64,000 nt of DNA from Prevotella merdae (GTDB lineage: Bacteria; Bacteroidota; Bacteroidia; Bacteroidales; Bacteroidaceae): positions 298,808 through 362,807 of the forward strand of contig NZ_LT985325.1 of NCBI RefSeq assembly GCF_900290275.1, read 5' to 3'. This document shows, piece by piece, positions 18,007 to 27,258 of the stretch. The position numbers and the translations under genes are program-made. Within the stretch, counting starts at the first letter, position 1; every line of letters begins with the position of its first letter. The notes beneath the pieces are model-generated. The model saw only the letters and a list, made by a program, of their open reading frames with translations. It was not told where the DNA came from and ran no database searches.

Positions 18007-19703
18007 TGTATACACATATAAAACAAGTCCAGATTATTATATCATTACTGAAACAGTATAATATTCGTCATTTTGTGATATCTCCTGGAACACGTCATGT
18101 TCCGCTTGTACATTCTGTTGAGATAGATCCTTTTTTCACTTGTTATTCTGTAGTGGATGAACGTAGTGCAGCATACGTGGCATTGGGTCTTGCAGAATCT
18201 CTTCATGCTCCCGTGTGTGTCACATGTACATCATCAACAGCAAGTTGCAATTATATGCCTGCAATGCAAGAAGCATATGAAAAGAATATACCTCTTGTGG
18301 CTCTCACTTCAGATAGAGCAAGATATCAAAGATTTCATGGAGAAAATCAGTGCATCAATCAGGTTGATATGTATCGACCGTTTTGTAAATATGCGGTAGA
18401 CCTTCCTTTGGTAACTAATGATGATGAATATTGGTACTGTAATAGATGTGTTAATGAAGCTTTTATGGCTATTCGAAAAGGAATATGGGGTCCTGTACAG
18501 GTAAACTTCTTAGAGCCGCTTCGTATTTTTGAATTATCGACATTTGATGTAAAAGAAATACCAACAACAAGAAAAATAAATCTTTTAGAAGGTGATATTA
18601 GATGGGAAAAATATGCTTCATTCCTACAAAATAAGAAAGTGCTTGTAGTTTGTGGGGATAATAAAATTGTAAATAAATCTCTACATGAAGCTCTTTTGCG
18701 TTTCAACGAGAAGTATGAGACTGTAATCACAGTTGATCATTTTGCAAATGTAAATGATAATCACTTTGTGCATACACCAGGACTTGATAATGTGTTAAAT
18801 TTTTATGAAATAAGAGATTTACAGCCAGATGTTGTAATTTCTTATGGATCAAAAGTTTATTCGGGTTTCGGTGTTCTATATCGAGGTAAAAATATTCCAC
18901 ACTGGTATATTAGTGAAGAAGGTAATTTATATGATCCGATGAGGACGCTTAAAAATATCTTTGCTACTACACCTGAGACATTTTTTAATAGTATGGCAAC
19001 TGTTTCTACAGGAAAAAACTCTAAAGCATATTATAAAATGTGGATGAAGCAAGTAAATAAGTTACATTTGGTTCCTCGTACATTTACAAACTTTTATGCT
19101 ATAAGGGAAACTCTTGCAAAACTTCCCCCAAATTCCTCGTTACATGCAAGTGTATTGAATGCAATGCGTTTTACTAATTTTTGTCCGTTGCCCGCAAACA
19201 CTACTTATGTAGGTAATCTTTGTGCAGATGGTATAGATGGGGCTTTGTCCACATTTATAGGCCAGGCCATTTCAACTAATAATATTGCTTTACTTGTTAT
19301 TGGAGATTTGAGTTATCTATATGATTTGAATGCTTCTATTGACACATTACCTTCTAATGTCCGTATTCTTTTGGTGAATAATAATGCTGGAGCAGAATTC
19401 CATTTCAATATCAGTCTGGATAGAATTTCTACACTTAATTTGCATATTGCTGCATCACATCAAAATCAGTTTAAAGAAGTATCAGAACTTGGACAGTTAG
19501 AATATTTTAGGGCTGTGAATTCTGACGAACTTCATAAGTGTTTGCAACATTTCTTTGAACCTTCAAATAGAGCAAAGCTTCTTGAAGTTATTACAAACGC
19601 AGATAATGATGGTAGAGAGCTTAGAGCCATATTAAATGACAACCGTAATAACATTTCATTACAGAGAAGAATCGTTGAAAAAATTAAACGTATAATGAAA
19701 TAA
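18006..19703 (+). CDS. MenD-like thiamine-diphosphate enzyme in a polysaccharide locus
   Basis: 565 aa, full length for MenD. The N-terminal domain has ISPGTRHVPLV, VVDERSAAYVALGLAES (with the ThDP-activating Glu) and SDRARYQRFHGENQCINQVD. The C-terminal domain has CADGIDGALSTFIGQA and the Mg-ThDP motif GDLSYLYDLNAS ending NNNAG. All domains look intact. MenD joins isochorismate and 2-oxoglutarate in menaquinone synthesis, but no men genes are nearby. Here it is sandwiched between another ThDP-like gene (1-nt overlap) and an SDR (5-nt gap), so a role in making a branched or C-C-extended sugar or acyl substituent is more likely. The reaction is unknown. Confidence 0.72.
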   Translation: MYTHIKQVQIIISLLKQYNIRHFVISPGTRHVPLVHSVEIDPFFTCYSVVDERSAAYVALGLAESLHAPVCVTCTSSTASCNYMPAMQEAYEKNIPLVALTSDRARYQRFHGENQCINQVDMYRPFCKYAVDLPLVTNDDEYWYCNRCVNEAFMAIRKGIWGPVQVNFLEPLRIFELSTFDVKEIPTTRKINLLEGDIRWEKYASFLQNKKVLVVCGDNKIVNKSLHEALLRFNEKYETVITVDHFANVNDNHFVHTPGLDNVLNFYEIRDLQPDVVISYGSKVYSGFGVLYRGKNIPHWYISEEGNLYDPMRTLKNIFATTPETFFNSMATVSTGKNSKAYYKMWMKQVNKLHLVPRTFTNFYAIRETLAKLPPNSSLHASVLNAMRFTNFCPLPANTTYVGNLCADGIDGALSTFIGQAISTNNIALLVIGDLSYLYDLNASIDTLPSNVRILLVNNNAGAEFHFNISLDRISTLNLHIAASHQNQFKEVSELGQLEYFRAVNSDELHKCLQHFFEPSNRAKLLEVITNADNDGRELRAILNDNRNNISLQRRIVEKIKRIMK

Positions 19704-19708
19704 ATATT

Positions 19709-20554
19709 ATGAAGCTATTGAAAACAATAAAAAGAGCACTACGCTATATACTAAAAGGAGTGCCAACTCAAACAATAACAGCACAGGTTAATGTTAGTAA
19801 ATCAAGAAACATTCTTGAAGGAAAACATATTGTCATAACTGGTGGTTCAAAGGGTATCGGTTATGCTATTGCCAAGAAATGTATCGACGAGGGGGCTATA
19901 GTGTTGATATGTGGTAGAGGCATGGAAGCATTGAAAGAATCTCAAAATACATTAGGAGGTTCAGATAAATGCAAAATAATTCCTTTTGATATTTCTGATA
20001 TAGAGAATATTGATGTTTTTTTGGAAAAATGTTATATTGCTTTAGACGGGAAAATAGATTGTCTTGTTAACAATGCAGGAGTGTCTTTTCATGAAAAAGA
20101 TTTTAGAACAGTTACTTCTGATGGATTTGATAAGCAGTTTAATGTCAATTACAAAGGCTCTTATTTTCTTGCTCAGCGATACATCCTTCAGCAGGAAAAA
20201 AGAAACTCTATCAGTTCTACAAACATTCTATTTATTAGTAGTGAAAGAGGATCTTTTCATACAGATATTCCCTATGGCTTAACAAAAGCTGTTATTAATA
20301 GTCTTGTAGGCGGCTTGAACAATCGTTTATCTTCTTTGGGTGCAAGAGTAAATGCTCTTGCTCCTGGAATAACAGTTTCAGAGATGACGGGTAGAACAGC
20401 CGATGACCTTACTTATAAACCATCTCCTTGCGGAAGGGTGTTCCTTCCTGAAGAAATGGCAGAGGTTGCTGCTTTTCTCCTAAGTGATATCTCAAATTGT
20501 ATTTCCGGAGAAGTTATAAATTGCGATTATGGTTCGCATTTAAAATGTATATAA
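19709..20554 (+). CDS. Short-chain dehydrogenase/reductase
   Basis: 281 aa. Classical SDR: cofactor motif TGGSKGIGYAIA, NNAGVSF, active-site Ser in FISSERGSF and YGLTK (Y-xxx-K). About 38 extra residues precede the Rossmann strand (MKLLKTIKRALRYILKG and on); they are basic and could bind membrane or a partner. It follows the MenD-like gene by 5 nt, so it probably reduces the keto product of that enzyme; this is inference from neighbourhood. Confidence 0.85.
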   Translation: MKLLKTIKRALRYILKGVPTQTITAQVNVSKSRNILEGKHIVITGGSKGIGYAIAKKCIDEGAIVLICGRGMEALKESQNTLGGSDKCKIIPFDISDIENIDVFLEKCYIALDGKIDCLVNNAGVSFHEKDFRTVTSDGFDKQFNVNYKGSYFLAQRYILQQEKRNSISSTNILFISSERGSFHTDIPYGLTKAVINSLVGGLNNRLSSLGARVNALAPGITVSEMTGRTADDLTYKPSPCGRVFLPEEMAEVAAFLLSDISNCISGEVINCDYGSHLKCI

Positions 20555-20572
20555 TTTTAATAATGATTACAG

Positions 20573-21805
20573 ATGCAAAAAGCTCAAGTTATAATAAAAG
20601 ATAGACATTGGGTTCTGTATAAGATGGTGTTGCTAATTATGGTTTTCTATTCATTGAACTGTTGGCTTTTCTTTGAAGTCGACAATTTGATGATGAATTT
20701 CATATTTTTAGGCATTAGTATGCCATTTTTTATGACATCCTCAATGTGGAATATAAGTCGTTCAAGAAGTAAAATTGCAATAATTCTAGTTTTACTCAAA
20801 TTGTATGTTGCGGGTATTGGCAATATTAACCTTTATATTGTTGCATTTATAAGTTCACTTCCTCTATTGGTTGTGGTTATGTTGCGTAGAGAATATCTTG
20901 AGGATTTGTTTAATGCTTTTCAAAATGTGTTGAGTTTTATCCTTGGCCTTGGGGTGGTTTTTTGGATATTACATTTAATTGGGTATGATTTTTTGCCTTC
21001 TCAGGATATTGCATTTGGAACTATAGAAGATTATACTGGACGTCTTGTTGATCAATATCTTTTTGAAAACCACTATTTGTATTTGGTGGATATAACTTGG
21101 ATAATTAGGCCTTTTTCAGATATACCTTCATTTGTTCGTTTCAATAGTATATTCCTAGAACCAGGTTACCTTGCAATATTGATGATGTTCCTACTATTTA
21201 TCAATAAGTTTGATTTAAAAGACTATCGAAATAAGTTATACTTAGTAACATTGATTCTAACTCTTTCTTTGGCTGGCTTCATCATGACAATCTTGGCATT
21301 TATAGCACATAAAATGCAATACTCACGAAGGAGAATATCAATTTTGGTAGGTATAGGATTATCATTATTTGTAGCATACTATTTTTTCTCAGAATATAAC
21401 GGGGGAAAAAATGTTATTAATGAAGCAATAATCTCTCGACTGGAAGTTGATGAAGAAAAAGGTATTGCAGGAAACAATCGTACTTCAGAGGCTATGGATG
21501 AACAATATGTTTCATTTTTAGCTTCTCCTGATATCGTATTTGGCTTACGAGATAGAAAAAAGTTGGAATTTGGTGTAGGCTATAAGGCATACTTACTTAA
21601 AAACGGTCTTATTGGAATGATATTGTTTATTGTCTTTTTGTTATGGATTGCAAGGCTTAAGAACAATTATCGTTCGTTTGTTCTTATGGCTCTTTATTTA
21701 TTAATGTTTGCCAGAGGAGAGGGTACTATGTTCTACACGGCTTTCATTATGGTATACTTAGTAGGAGTTCTTAAATCTACAAACGAAATACAATTAGCAA
21801 AATGA
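20573..21805 (+). CDS. Wzy-like O-antigen/capsule polymerase
   Basis: 410 aa, around ten TM helices with one larger loop (residues ~140-200, containing RPFSDIPSFVRFNSIFLEPG). The pattern VRFNSIFLEPGYLA followed by TM segments, and GNNRTSEAMDE near residue 300, resembles EpsG/Wzy-like polymerases of Bacteroidetes loci. It would polymerise repeat units in the periplasm. Wzy proteins are poorly conserved, so the call rests on topology and position after the flippase. Its last 4 nt overlap the pyruvyl transferase gene. Confidence 0.7.
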   Translation: MQKAQVIIKDRHWVLYKMVLLIMVFYSLNCWLFFEVDNLMMNFIFLGISMPFFMTSSMWNISRSRSKIAIILVLLKLYVAGIGNINLYIVAFISSLPLLVVVMLRREYLEDLFNAFQNVLSFILGLGVVFWILHLIGYDFLPSQDIAFGTIEDYTGRLVDQYLFENHYLYLVDITWIIRPFSDIPSFVRFNSIFLEPGYLAILMMFLLFINKFDLKDYRNKLYLVTLILTLSLAGFIMTILAFIAHKMQYSRRRISILVGIGLSLFVAYYFFSEYNGGKNVINEAIISRLEVDEEKGIAGNNRTSEAMDEQYVSFLASPDIVFGLRDRKKLEFGVGYKAYLLKNGLIGMILFIVFLLWIARLKNNYRSFVLMALYLLMFARGEGTMFYTAFIMVYLVGVLKSTNEIQLAK

Positions 21806-22938
21806 AAATAGCACTATTCACTTGTCATCATGATCCTAATTATGGCAGTATGCTTCAAGCATACGCATTGGCAAAAGCTTTGAGTAAACTTGGTGTGGAA
21901 TCAGAATACTTGAACTATTCAACCTCGCCAGATCCTTACAAACTAATTCGAATAATAAAGGGACTTATAAAAACTCCTTTAGTTAGGTTATTTAGTATAA
22001 TTAGAAAAAGAAAGTCAGGCGGGGAGTATGCTTTCTTCCATACTCCAGAATTTTCATCTACAATAGATGCATACGAACGATTTCACAAACTTTATATACC
22101 AGTGTCATCTAAAAAATACTATTATGACACCATTAAACAAAAACTGAATGTGAAAGATTACGATGCTTATATGGTAGGAAGTGATCAGTCGTGGAGCCCT
22201 CATCTTTATAAACCAAATAATCCATATTTCTTGGACTTTGCAAATCTTCCAAAACGGTGTTCTTATGCTCCAAGTTTTGGAACAACTGATTTGAAAGATG
22301 ATTATCTGCAACTATTAAAACAAAAACTCTCGTATTTTGATTTTCTATCATGCCGAGAAGCAGCAAATAGTAAACTGTTAACTGAAACTTTGGGAAGAAA
22401 GGTAACCCATGTGCTCGATCCAACACTTCTTCTTACATCTGATGATTGGAATAAAATAGCTAAGGCTCCAAATATTAAGGGAGATTATATTCTTGCCTAT
22501 ATCCTTGGGGAGAAAGATACTGTTGTGAAATTTGCAGAAAAGCTAAGTGTAAAACATAATCTTCCTGTATATTATGTAGTAACTAGGCCCAAATATCTGA
22601 ATAAAAAAAATGCAATTAAAGGTGTTGGACCCGATGATTGGCTAGGACTAATTCGTGGAGCCAGGTATGTGGTAACAGATTCATACCATGGTTGTCTGTT
22701 TTGCATAAATTACAATGTAAATTTCTATGCTTTCAGTAAACGTAAGGGGGACTTAAATGTACAAGATAATGCTCGTATTGTGGAGTTTTTAGGAATATTG
22801 GGATTACAGCATCGTTCCCAGAACGATAAAGACAATCCACAAATGATGCAAGATGTTGATTTTATTCCAGTTAACAAACGTATTGAACAATTAAGAGAAC
22901 GTTCTGTTGGATATTTAAAACAATGTATTGAAGATTAA
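21802..22938 (+). CDS. Polysaccharide pyruvyl transferase family protein
   Basis: 378 aa. Adds pyruvate ketals to sugars using PEP, giving acidic polysaccharide; some members act differently. Motifs fit the family: ALFTCHHDPNYGSMLQAYAL at the N-terminus, MVGSDQSWSPHLYKPNNPYF, YAPSFGTTDL, VLDPTLLL and the C-terminal VVTDSYHGCLFCINYNVNF. Cytosolic, no TM. ATG overlaps the polymerase stop (ATGA). Confidence 0.85.
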   Translation: MKIALFTCHHDPNYGSMLQAYALAKALSKLGVESEYLNYSTSPDPYKLIRIIKGLIKTPLVRLFSIIRKRKSGGEYAFFHTPEFSSTIDAYERFHKLYIPVSSKKYYYDTIKQKLNVKDYDAYMVGSDQSWSPHLYKPNNPYFLDFANLPKRCSYAPSFGTTDLKDDYLQLLKQKLSYFDFLSCREAANSKLLTETLGRKVTHVLDPTLLLTSDDWNKIAKAPNIKGDYILAYILGEKDTVVKFAEKLSVKHNLPVYYVVTRPKYLNKKNAIKGVGPDDWLGLIRGARYVVTDSYHGCLFCINYNVNFYAFSKRKGDLNVQDNARIVEFLGILGLQHRSQNDKDNPQMMQDVDFIPVNKRIEQLRERSVGYLKQCIED

Positions 22939-22939
22939 T

Positions 22940-24091
22940 ATGAAGATATTATATTTATTACATTCCTCAGGTATATCTGAAGGATCTTCGATTGCTGTTA
23001 TTTCTATTATAAAGGAAATGCAAAAGAAAGGCCACCAAATATATGCAGTCTGTCCAAAGCAAGGTCCGTTAGTGGATACGCTTAAGAACTTAGGAGTACA
23101 AGTATCAGTGATTTATTATGCAAATGCAATATATCCAAGTGTTTATACTTTTAAATCTTTTATCTCTTGGCCAAAGCGTTTGTTTGATTTATTATGGAAG
23201 AATCATTTAGCAGAAATAAGTTTAGAAAAACTTGTTAAAGACATCCAACCAGACATTATTCACACAAATGTTGGAGTGTTAAAAGTTGGTTTTGATGTGG
23301 CAAGAAAATTGAAAGTTCCACATGTTTGGCATATAAGAGAAACAGACAAAGGCATAAAATCTCATCATTTTCCATCCAAAGTATTTCAAAAGGCAGTATT
23401 GAAAACAAATGATATAAATATTGCTATAACAGAAGCAGTTCAACGTTATTATATGTTGTCATCTCAAAATACAAGGATTGTATATGATGGAGTTTTTTCC
23501 AAGGATTATAAACCACAAAAATTAACCAAGAAATCCAACTATTTTCTCTTTGTTGGTAGAGTCTCGGAATCGAAAGGTGCAGATTGGGCTGTTGAGTCTT
23601 TTCTTCGAATTGCAAAACAATTTCCAGATAAGGAATTATGGTTAGCAGGTGGTGATAACAATAAGTTTGCCAATATGCTGAAAACAAAAGTAAGTAAAAG
23701 TCCCTATAGTAAAAGAGTAAAATTTCTCGGTACTCGCAGCGATATTTACGAATTAATGTCTCGTGCACAAGCAGTACTTGTACCTTCTGTCATGGAGGGC
23801 TTTGGATTTATAACTGTAGAAGCGATGGTTAACAAAACCATTGTTATCGGTCGTAATACCGGAGGAACTAAAGAACAATTTGACAATGGCTTGAAAATGA
23901 CAGGACATGAGATAGCATTAAGATGTGAAGATATAAATGGCATGACCCAACACATGCTTAATGTATGTAAAAACGGACAGATTTATTATAGTGATATGAT
24001 ATCGTCAGCATATATGGTAGTACGAAATTTATATACCATTGAACGTAATGCTGATCAATTAGAAACAATTTATAAAGAAATAAAGAAATAA
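22940..24091 (+). CDS. Glycosyltransferase family 4 protein
   Basis: 383 aa from the ATG at 22940; a TTG at 22928 is in frame but overlaps the upstream gene and is less likely. GT-B fold with N-terminal LLHSSGISEGSSIAVISI, central LFVGRVSESKGADWAVE and the donor-site motif PSVMEGFGFITVEAM (E-x7-E). It transfers a sugar from a nucleotide donor to the growing lipid-linked oligosaccharide at the inner membrane. Donor and acceptor unknown. It is followed by the WbsX gene 4 nt later. Confidence 0.88.
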   Translation: MKILYLLHSSGISEGSSIAVISIIKEMQKKGHQIYAVCPKQGPLVDTLKNLGVQVSVIYYANAIYPSVYTFKSFISWPKRLFDLLWKNHLAEISLEKLVKDIQPDIIHTNVGVLKVGFDVARKLKVPHVWHIRETDKGIKSHHFPSKVFQKAVLKTNDINIAITEAVQRYYMLSSQNTRIVYDGVFSKDYKPQKLTKKSNYFLFVGRVSESKGADWAVESFLRIAKQFPDKELWLAGGDNNKFANMLKTKVSKSPYSKRVKFLGTRSDIYELMSRAQAVLVPSVMEGFGFITVEAMVNKTIVIGRNTGGTKEQFDNGLKMTGHEIALRCEDINGMTQHMLNVCKNGQIYYSDMISSAYMVVRNLYTIERNADQLETIYKEIKK

Positions 24092-24095
24092 AAAA

Positions 24096-25187
24096 ATGAA
24101 AACAAAAGCAAGAGTTATAGCTATGTATTTGCCTCAGTTTCATCCAATACCAGAGAATGATCGCGTTTGGGGTAAGGGTTTTACAGAATGGACAAATGTT
24201 GCACAAGCAAGACCAATGTTTAAAGGACATTATCAACCGAGAATTCCTGCAGACCTAGGTTTTTATGATTTAAGAATGCCAGAGATTCGGAAAGCTCAAG
24301 CAGATTTAGCAAGAGAATCCGGAGTGGAAGGTTTTATGTATTGGCATTACTGGTTTGGAGAAAAACGTATGTTGCTTCAGCGTCCATTTGAAGAAGTTCT
24401 TCATTCTGGAGAGCCAAATTTTCCTTTTTGTTTAGGTTGGGCTAATCATAGTTGGATGACAAAAACCTGGAAAAAGGGCGGAGCCTTTTCTAAAGATCCT
24501 ATGATTATGGAGCAAAGGTATCCAGGAAAAGAAGATTGGATTGAACATTTTAATTATTGCTTGCCTGCTTTTCTTGACAACAGATATATAAAAGTAGATG
24601 AGAAGCCTTTATTTACCATTTTTGATCCTTTGAATATCCCAAATGTTAAAGAATTCATTGAATGTTGGCAATTCTTGGCTCGTAAAAATGGTCTTAAAGG
24701 AATTCATTTTGTAGGTCTAAAATATGGTAAAGCTACAAAAGAAGAAATCTTAAACAAAGGTTTTGATGCTATAAATGAAAGAAATATGTCGGCTGCCATG
24801 AAATCACTAGATCGCAATAAATATTGGACTATACTTAAGTTCAAATTGCGCAAATATGGATTTATACATAAATATGACTATAGTAAGGTTATGGATAAAA
24901 TGGTAACAGAGGATTTGGCAAGTTCTACAACTTATCCAACTATAGTATCAGGTTTTGACAGAACAGCACGTTCAGGAAAAGATGCTACAGTTTTATACAA
25001 CTGTTCTCCAAGTACCTTCAAAAAACATGTACAGCAAATCATCGAAAAAGTTTTAAATAAAGATTATGAACATCGTATTGTTTATTTAATGTCATGGAAT
25101 GAATGGGGAGAAGGAAACTACATGGAACCAGACATTAAATATGGTCATGGTTTTTTAGATGCTTTAAAAGAAATTATAAAAAAGTAA
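24096..25187 (+). CDS. WbsX-type (glycoside hydrolase 99-like) protein
   Basis: 363 aa matching the WbsX architecture from end to end: YLPQFHPIPENDRVWGKGFT, EWTNVAQARPMFKGHYQPR, LGFYDLR, FMYWHYWFG, CLGWANHSW and the C-terminal SWNEWGEGNYMEPD. The fold is a GH99-like barrel with conserved Glu residues. In O-antigen and rhamnan loci such proteins accompany glycosyltransferases and may transfer or trim a residue; the reaction is not settled. Coupled to glycosyltransferases on both sides (gaps 4 and 3 nt). Confidence 0.88.
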   Translation: MKTKARVIAMYLPQFHPIPENDRVWGKGFTEWTNVAQARPMFKGHYQPRIPADLGFYDLRMPEIRKAQADLARESGVEGFMYWHYWFGEKRMLLQRPFEEVLHSGEPNFPFCLGWANHSWMTKTWKKGGAFSKDPMIMEQRYPGKEDWIEHFNYCLPAFLDNRYIKVDEKPLFTIFDPLNIPNVKEFIECWQFLARKNGLKGIHFVGLKYGKATKEEILNKGFDAINERNMSAAMKSLDRNKYWTILKFKLRKYGFIHKYDYSKVMDKMVTEDLASSTTYPTIVSGFDRTARSGKDATVLYNCSPSTFKKHVQQIIEKVLNKDYEHRIVYLMSWNEWGEGNYMEPDIKYGHGFLDALKEIIKK

Positions 25188-25190
25188 TTT

Positions 25191-26381
25191 ATGAGATTAG
25201 GAATTTGTTTTTTTGGATCTATTTTTGAAAGAACAGGAGCCGGAAAGGTTGTTTTGTCATTTAAGGAGGGTGATAATATTTTTAAAAGTCACGGCATATC
25301 AAAGTCTACAATATATTCATTGGATGAAGAAGATAAGGATATTATTTCATCACCGATAAATGAAAACAAAATAACTAATGTTGGAAAAAAAATTATATCA
25401 AACCTTTTAAGTTTTACCTCTATAGGTTCTTATCTTCTGGTTGATAAGTTATATTTTGGAAAAGGAGAAAGAGTTATCTCTAAATATTGGGACAATTTAA
25501 AGAATGATGATGTTCTTGTTTTTCATGAAATATATACATGTTCGGCATACATAGATAAATGCAAAAGTAATAAAATTAGTCCTAAACCATATATCTTGAT
25601 CCTTCATACAAATGGTGAAATCTTCAAGATGACTATGATATATTATCCCAAATTAAAGGGTAGTAATTATGAAAAAACACTTAACAAACGAGCTTATAGA
25701 TGTCTTAAATCTGCAACAAAAATAGTTTTTGTTGCAGATGAAGCACTAAATAATTTTGTTTCTCATTTTCCAGAATTTGAATCAAAAGTACATGTTGTAC
25801 ATAATGGTATTACAAATATTTCCAATAATATAAAACCTAAATTTGATGGTTCTGTAAGAATGGTTACTGTTGGAACTGTAAATAAAAGGAAAAACCAAAT
25901 TCTTCAAGTTGAAGTATTGGCTAAGATACGAAATAAATGTAAAGTGCATTTAGATGTTATAGGTAGTGGTGATCAATTAGAAGCTTGTAAAATTATGGCT
26001 AAAAACCTTGGTGTTGAAGATCTTATTACTTTTTGGGGAGCGCGAGACGATGTCTCACAATTATTACCCAAATGCAATTTATTTGTTATGACATCGTATG
26101 ATGAAGGATTGCCTATCTCTGGTATAGAAGCTTTAAGAAGTCATCTGCCAGTTATACTAACTGATGTAGGAGGAAATAGAGAACTTATAAAGCAAAATGG
26201 TTTTTTGATACGTCCTACAATGCAAGATTTATATTCCGCCATATTGTCTTATTCTTTGAGTATTGATAGGCAGAAAGAAATGTCTGATAATTCATATAAT
26301 CATTATTTGAAAAGTTTTAGTATTGAAAGTATGATTGGTGGATATTGCGATCTAATAAAAGAAATGCAAGCTTATAGTTAA
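25191..26381 (+). CDS. Glycosyltransferase family 4 protein
   Basis: 396 aa, GT-B. The N-terminus (GICFFGSIFERTGAGKVVLS) and central VTVGTVNKRKNQILQVEVLA are followed by FWGARDDVSQLLPKCNLFVM and the E-x7-E donor motif in YDEGLPISGIEALRS. Single-domain cytosolic enzyme acting at the membrane. Notably AT-rich coding sequence like its neighbours. Substrates unknown. A 106-nt non-coding gap follows, with no clear promoter or terminator. Confidence 0.87.
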   Translation: MRLGICFFGSIFERTGAGKVVLSFKEGDNIFKSHGISKSTIYSLDEEDKDIISSPINENKITNVGKKIISNLLSFTSIGSYLLVDKLYFGKGERVISKYWDNLKNDDVLVFHEIYTCSAYIDKCKSNKISPKPYILILHTNGEIFKMTMIYYPKLKGSNYEKTLNKRAYRCLKSATKIVFVADEALNNFVSHFPEFESKVHVVHNGITNISNNIKPKFDGSVRMVTVGTVNKRKNQILQVEVLAKIRNKCKVHLDVIGSGDQLEACKIMAKNLGVEDLITFWGARDDVSQLLPKCNLFVMTSYDEGLPISGIEALRSHLPVILTDVGGNRELIKQNGFLIRPTMQDLYSAILSYSLSIDRQKEMSDNSYNHYLKSFSIESMIGGYCDLIKEMQAYS

Positions 26382-26487
26382 AAAGCAGACAAATAACCCA
26401 AATTTTACTGTGACATTCTAATTTATAGTCATATAAAAGGCAATTTAATATATAACAATAACAAAAACATATTATAAATATAAAATT

Positions 26488-27240
26488 ATGAACATTGGTA
26501 TTATCGTTCAGGCTCGAATGGGGTCAACCCGTTTACCTGGCAAAATTTTAAAGCAATTCTATGGAGATAAAACCCTCCTTGAAACTCTTCTTGAAAACCT
26601 TCACAAAGTACAAGGTTCAAAGGTTATTGTTGCTACATCAGTAAATGAAAACAATGATCAGTTAGAAAGGTTTTTAACAGAAAAGGGAGAACTTGTATTC
26701 CGTGGTTCTGAGAATGATGTTCTTGACCGATTCATTAAAGCAGCAGAGGCAAATAATGTAGATGGTATTGTGCGTATCTGCTCTGATAATCCCTTTATGG
26801 ATTGGCATGGAATAGCACAACTTGTAGAGAAAGCAAAGGCAAGTGATGCGGATTATATTGGATTTCGTATAAACGACAAGCCTTCTATTCTTACCCACTT
26901 TGGTTTTTGGGGGGAATTTGTACGTCTTTCTGCTCTCAAACGTGTAGCAAAAACAACAGAAGAAGGAACGCCTGCCCATGAACATGTTACTTATCATATA
27001 TACAATCATCCCGATGAGTATAAATGTGAGTGGATTATATGTCCTGATTTCCTACAAGGTCGTAATGATATACGTCTTACAATAGATACACCTGAAGATC
27101 TCGTAAATGCCTTGAAAGTGTATTCGGACCTTAAAGCACAAGATGAGAACTTTACCCTTCAAGATGTTGTCGATTATCTTGACTCTCACGAAGATATCAA
27201 ACAATCCATGATATCAAATATTTTCCAAAACAAAAAATAA
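26488..27240 (+). CDS. SpsF-type cytidylyltransferase (CMP-nonulosonate synthetase candidate)
   Basis: 250 aa. N-terminal QARMGSTRLPGKIL is the nucleotide-binding signature of the SpsF/NeuA-like cytidylyltransferases; it is followed by VRICSDNPFMDW and ITHFGFWGEF-like core segments (here SILTHFGFWGEF). It would activate a nonulosonic or related acid as a CMP-sugar. It stands at the head of a NeuB-like synthase, KdsC-like phosphatase and GT52-like transferase set, which supports that role. Confidence 0.85.
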   Translation: MNIGIIVQARMGSTRLPGKILKQFYGDKTLLETLLENLHKVQGSKVIVATSVNENNDQLERFLTEKGELVFRGSENDVLDRFIKAAEANNVDGIVRICSDNPFMDWHGIAQLVEKAKASDADYIGFRINDKPSILTHFGFWGEFVRLSALKRVAKTTEEGTPAHEHVTYHIYNHPDEYKCEWIICPDFLQGRNDIRLTIDTPEDLVNALKVYSDLKAQDENFTLQDVVDYLDSHEDIKQSMISNIFQNKK

Positions 27241-27258
27241 CTATAAATATATATAATT

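Noticed and set aside
18006..19703. Calling the ThDP enzyme menD of menaquinone synthesis
   Set aside because: Motifs fit MenD, but no other men gene is near and it lies inside a glycan operon with an SDR; left as MenD-like.
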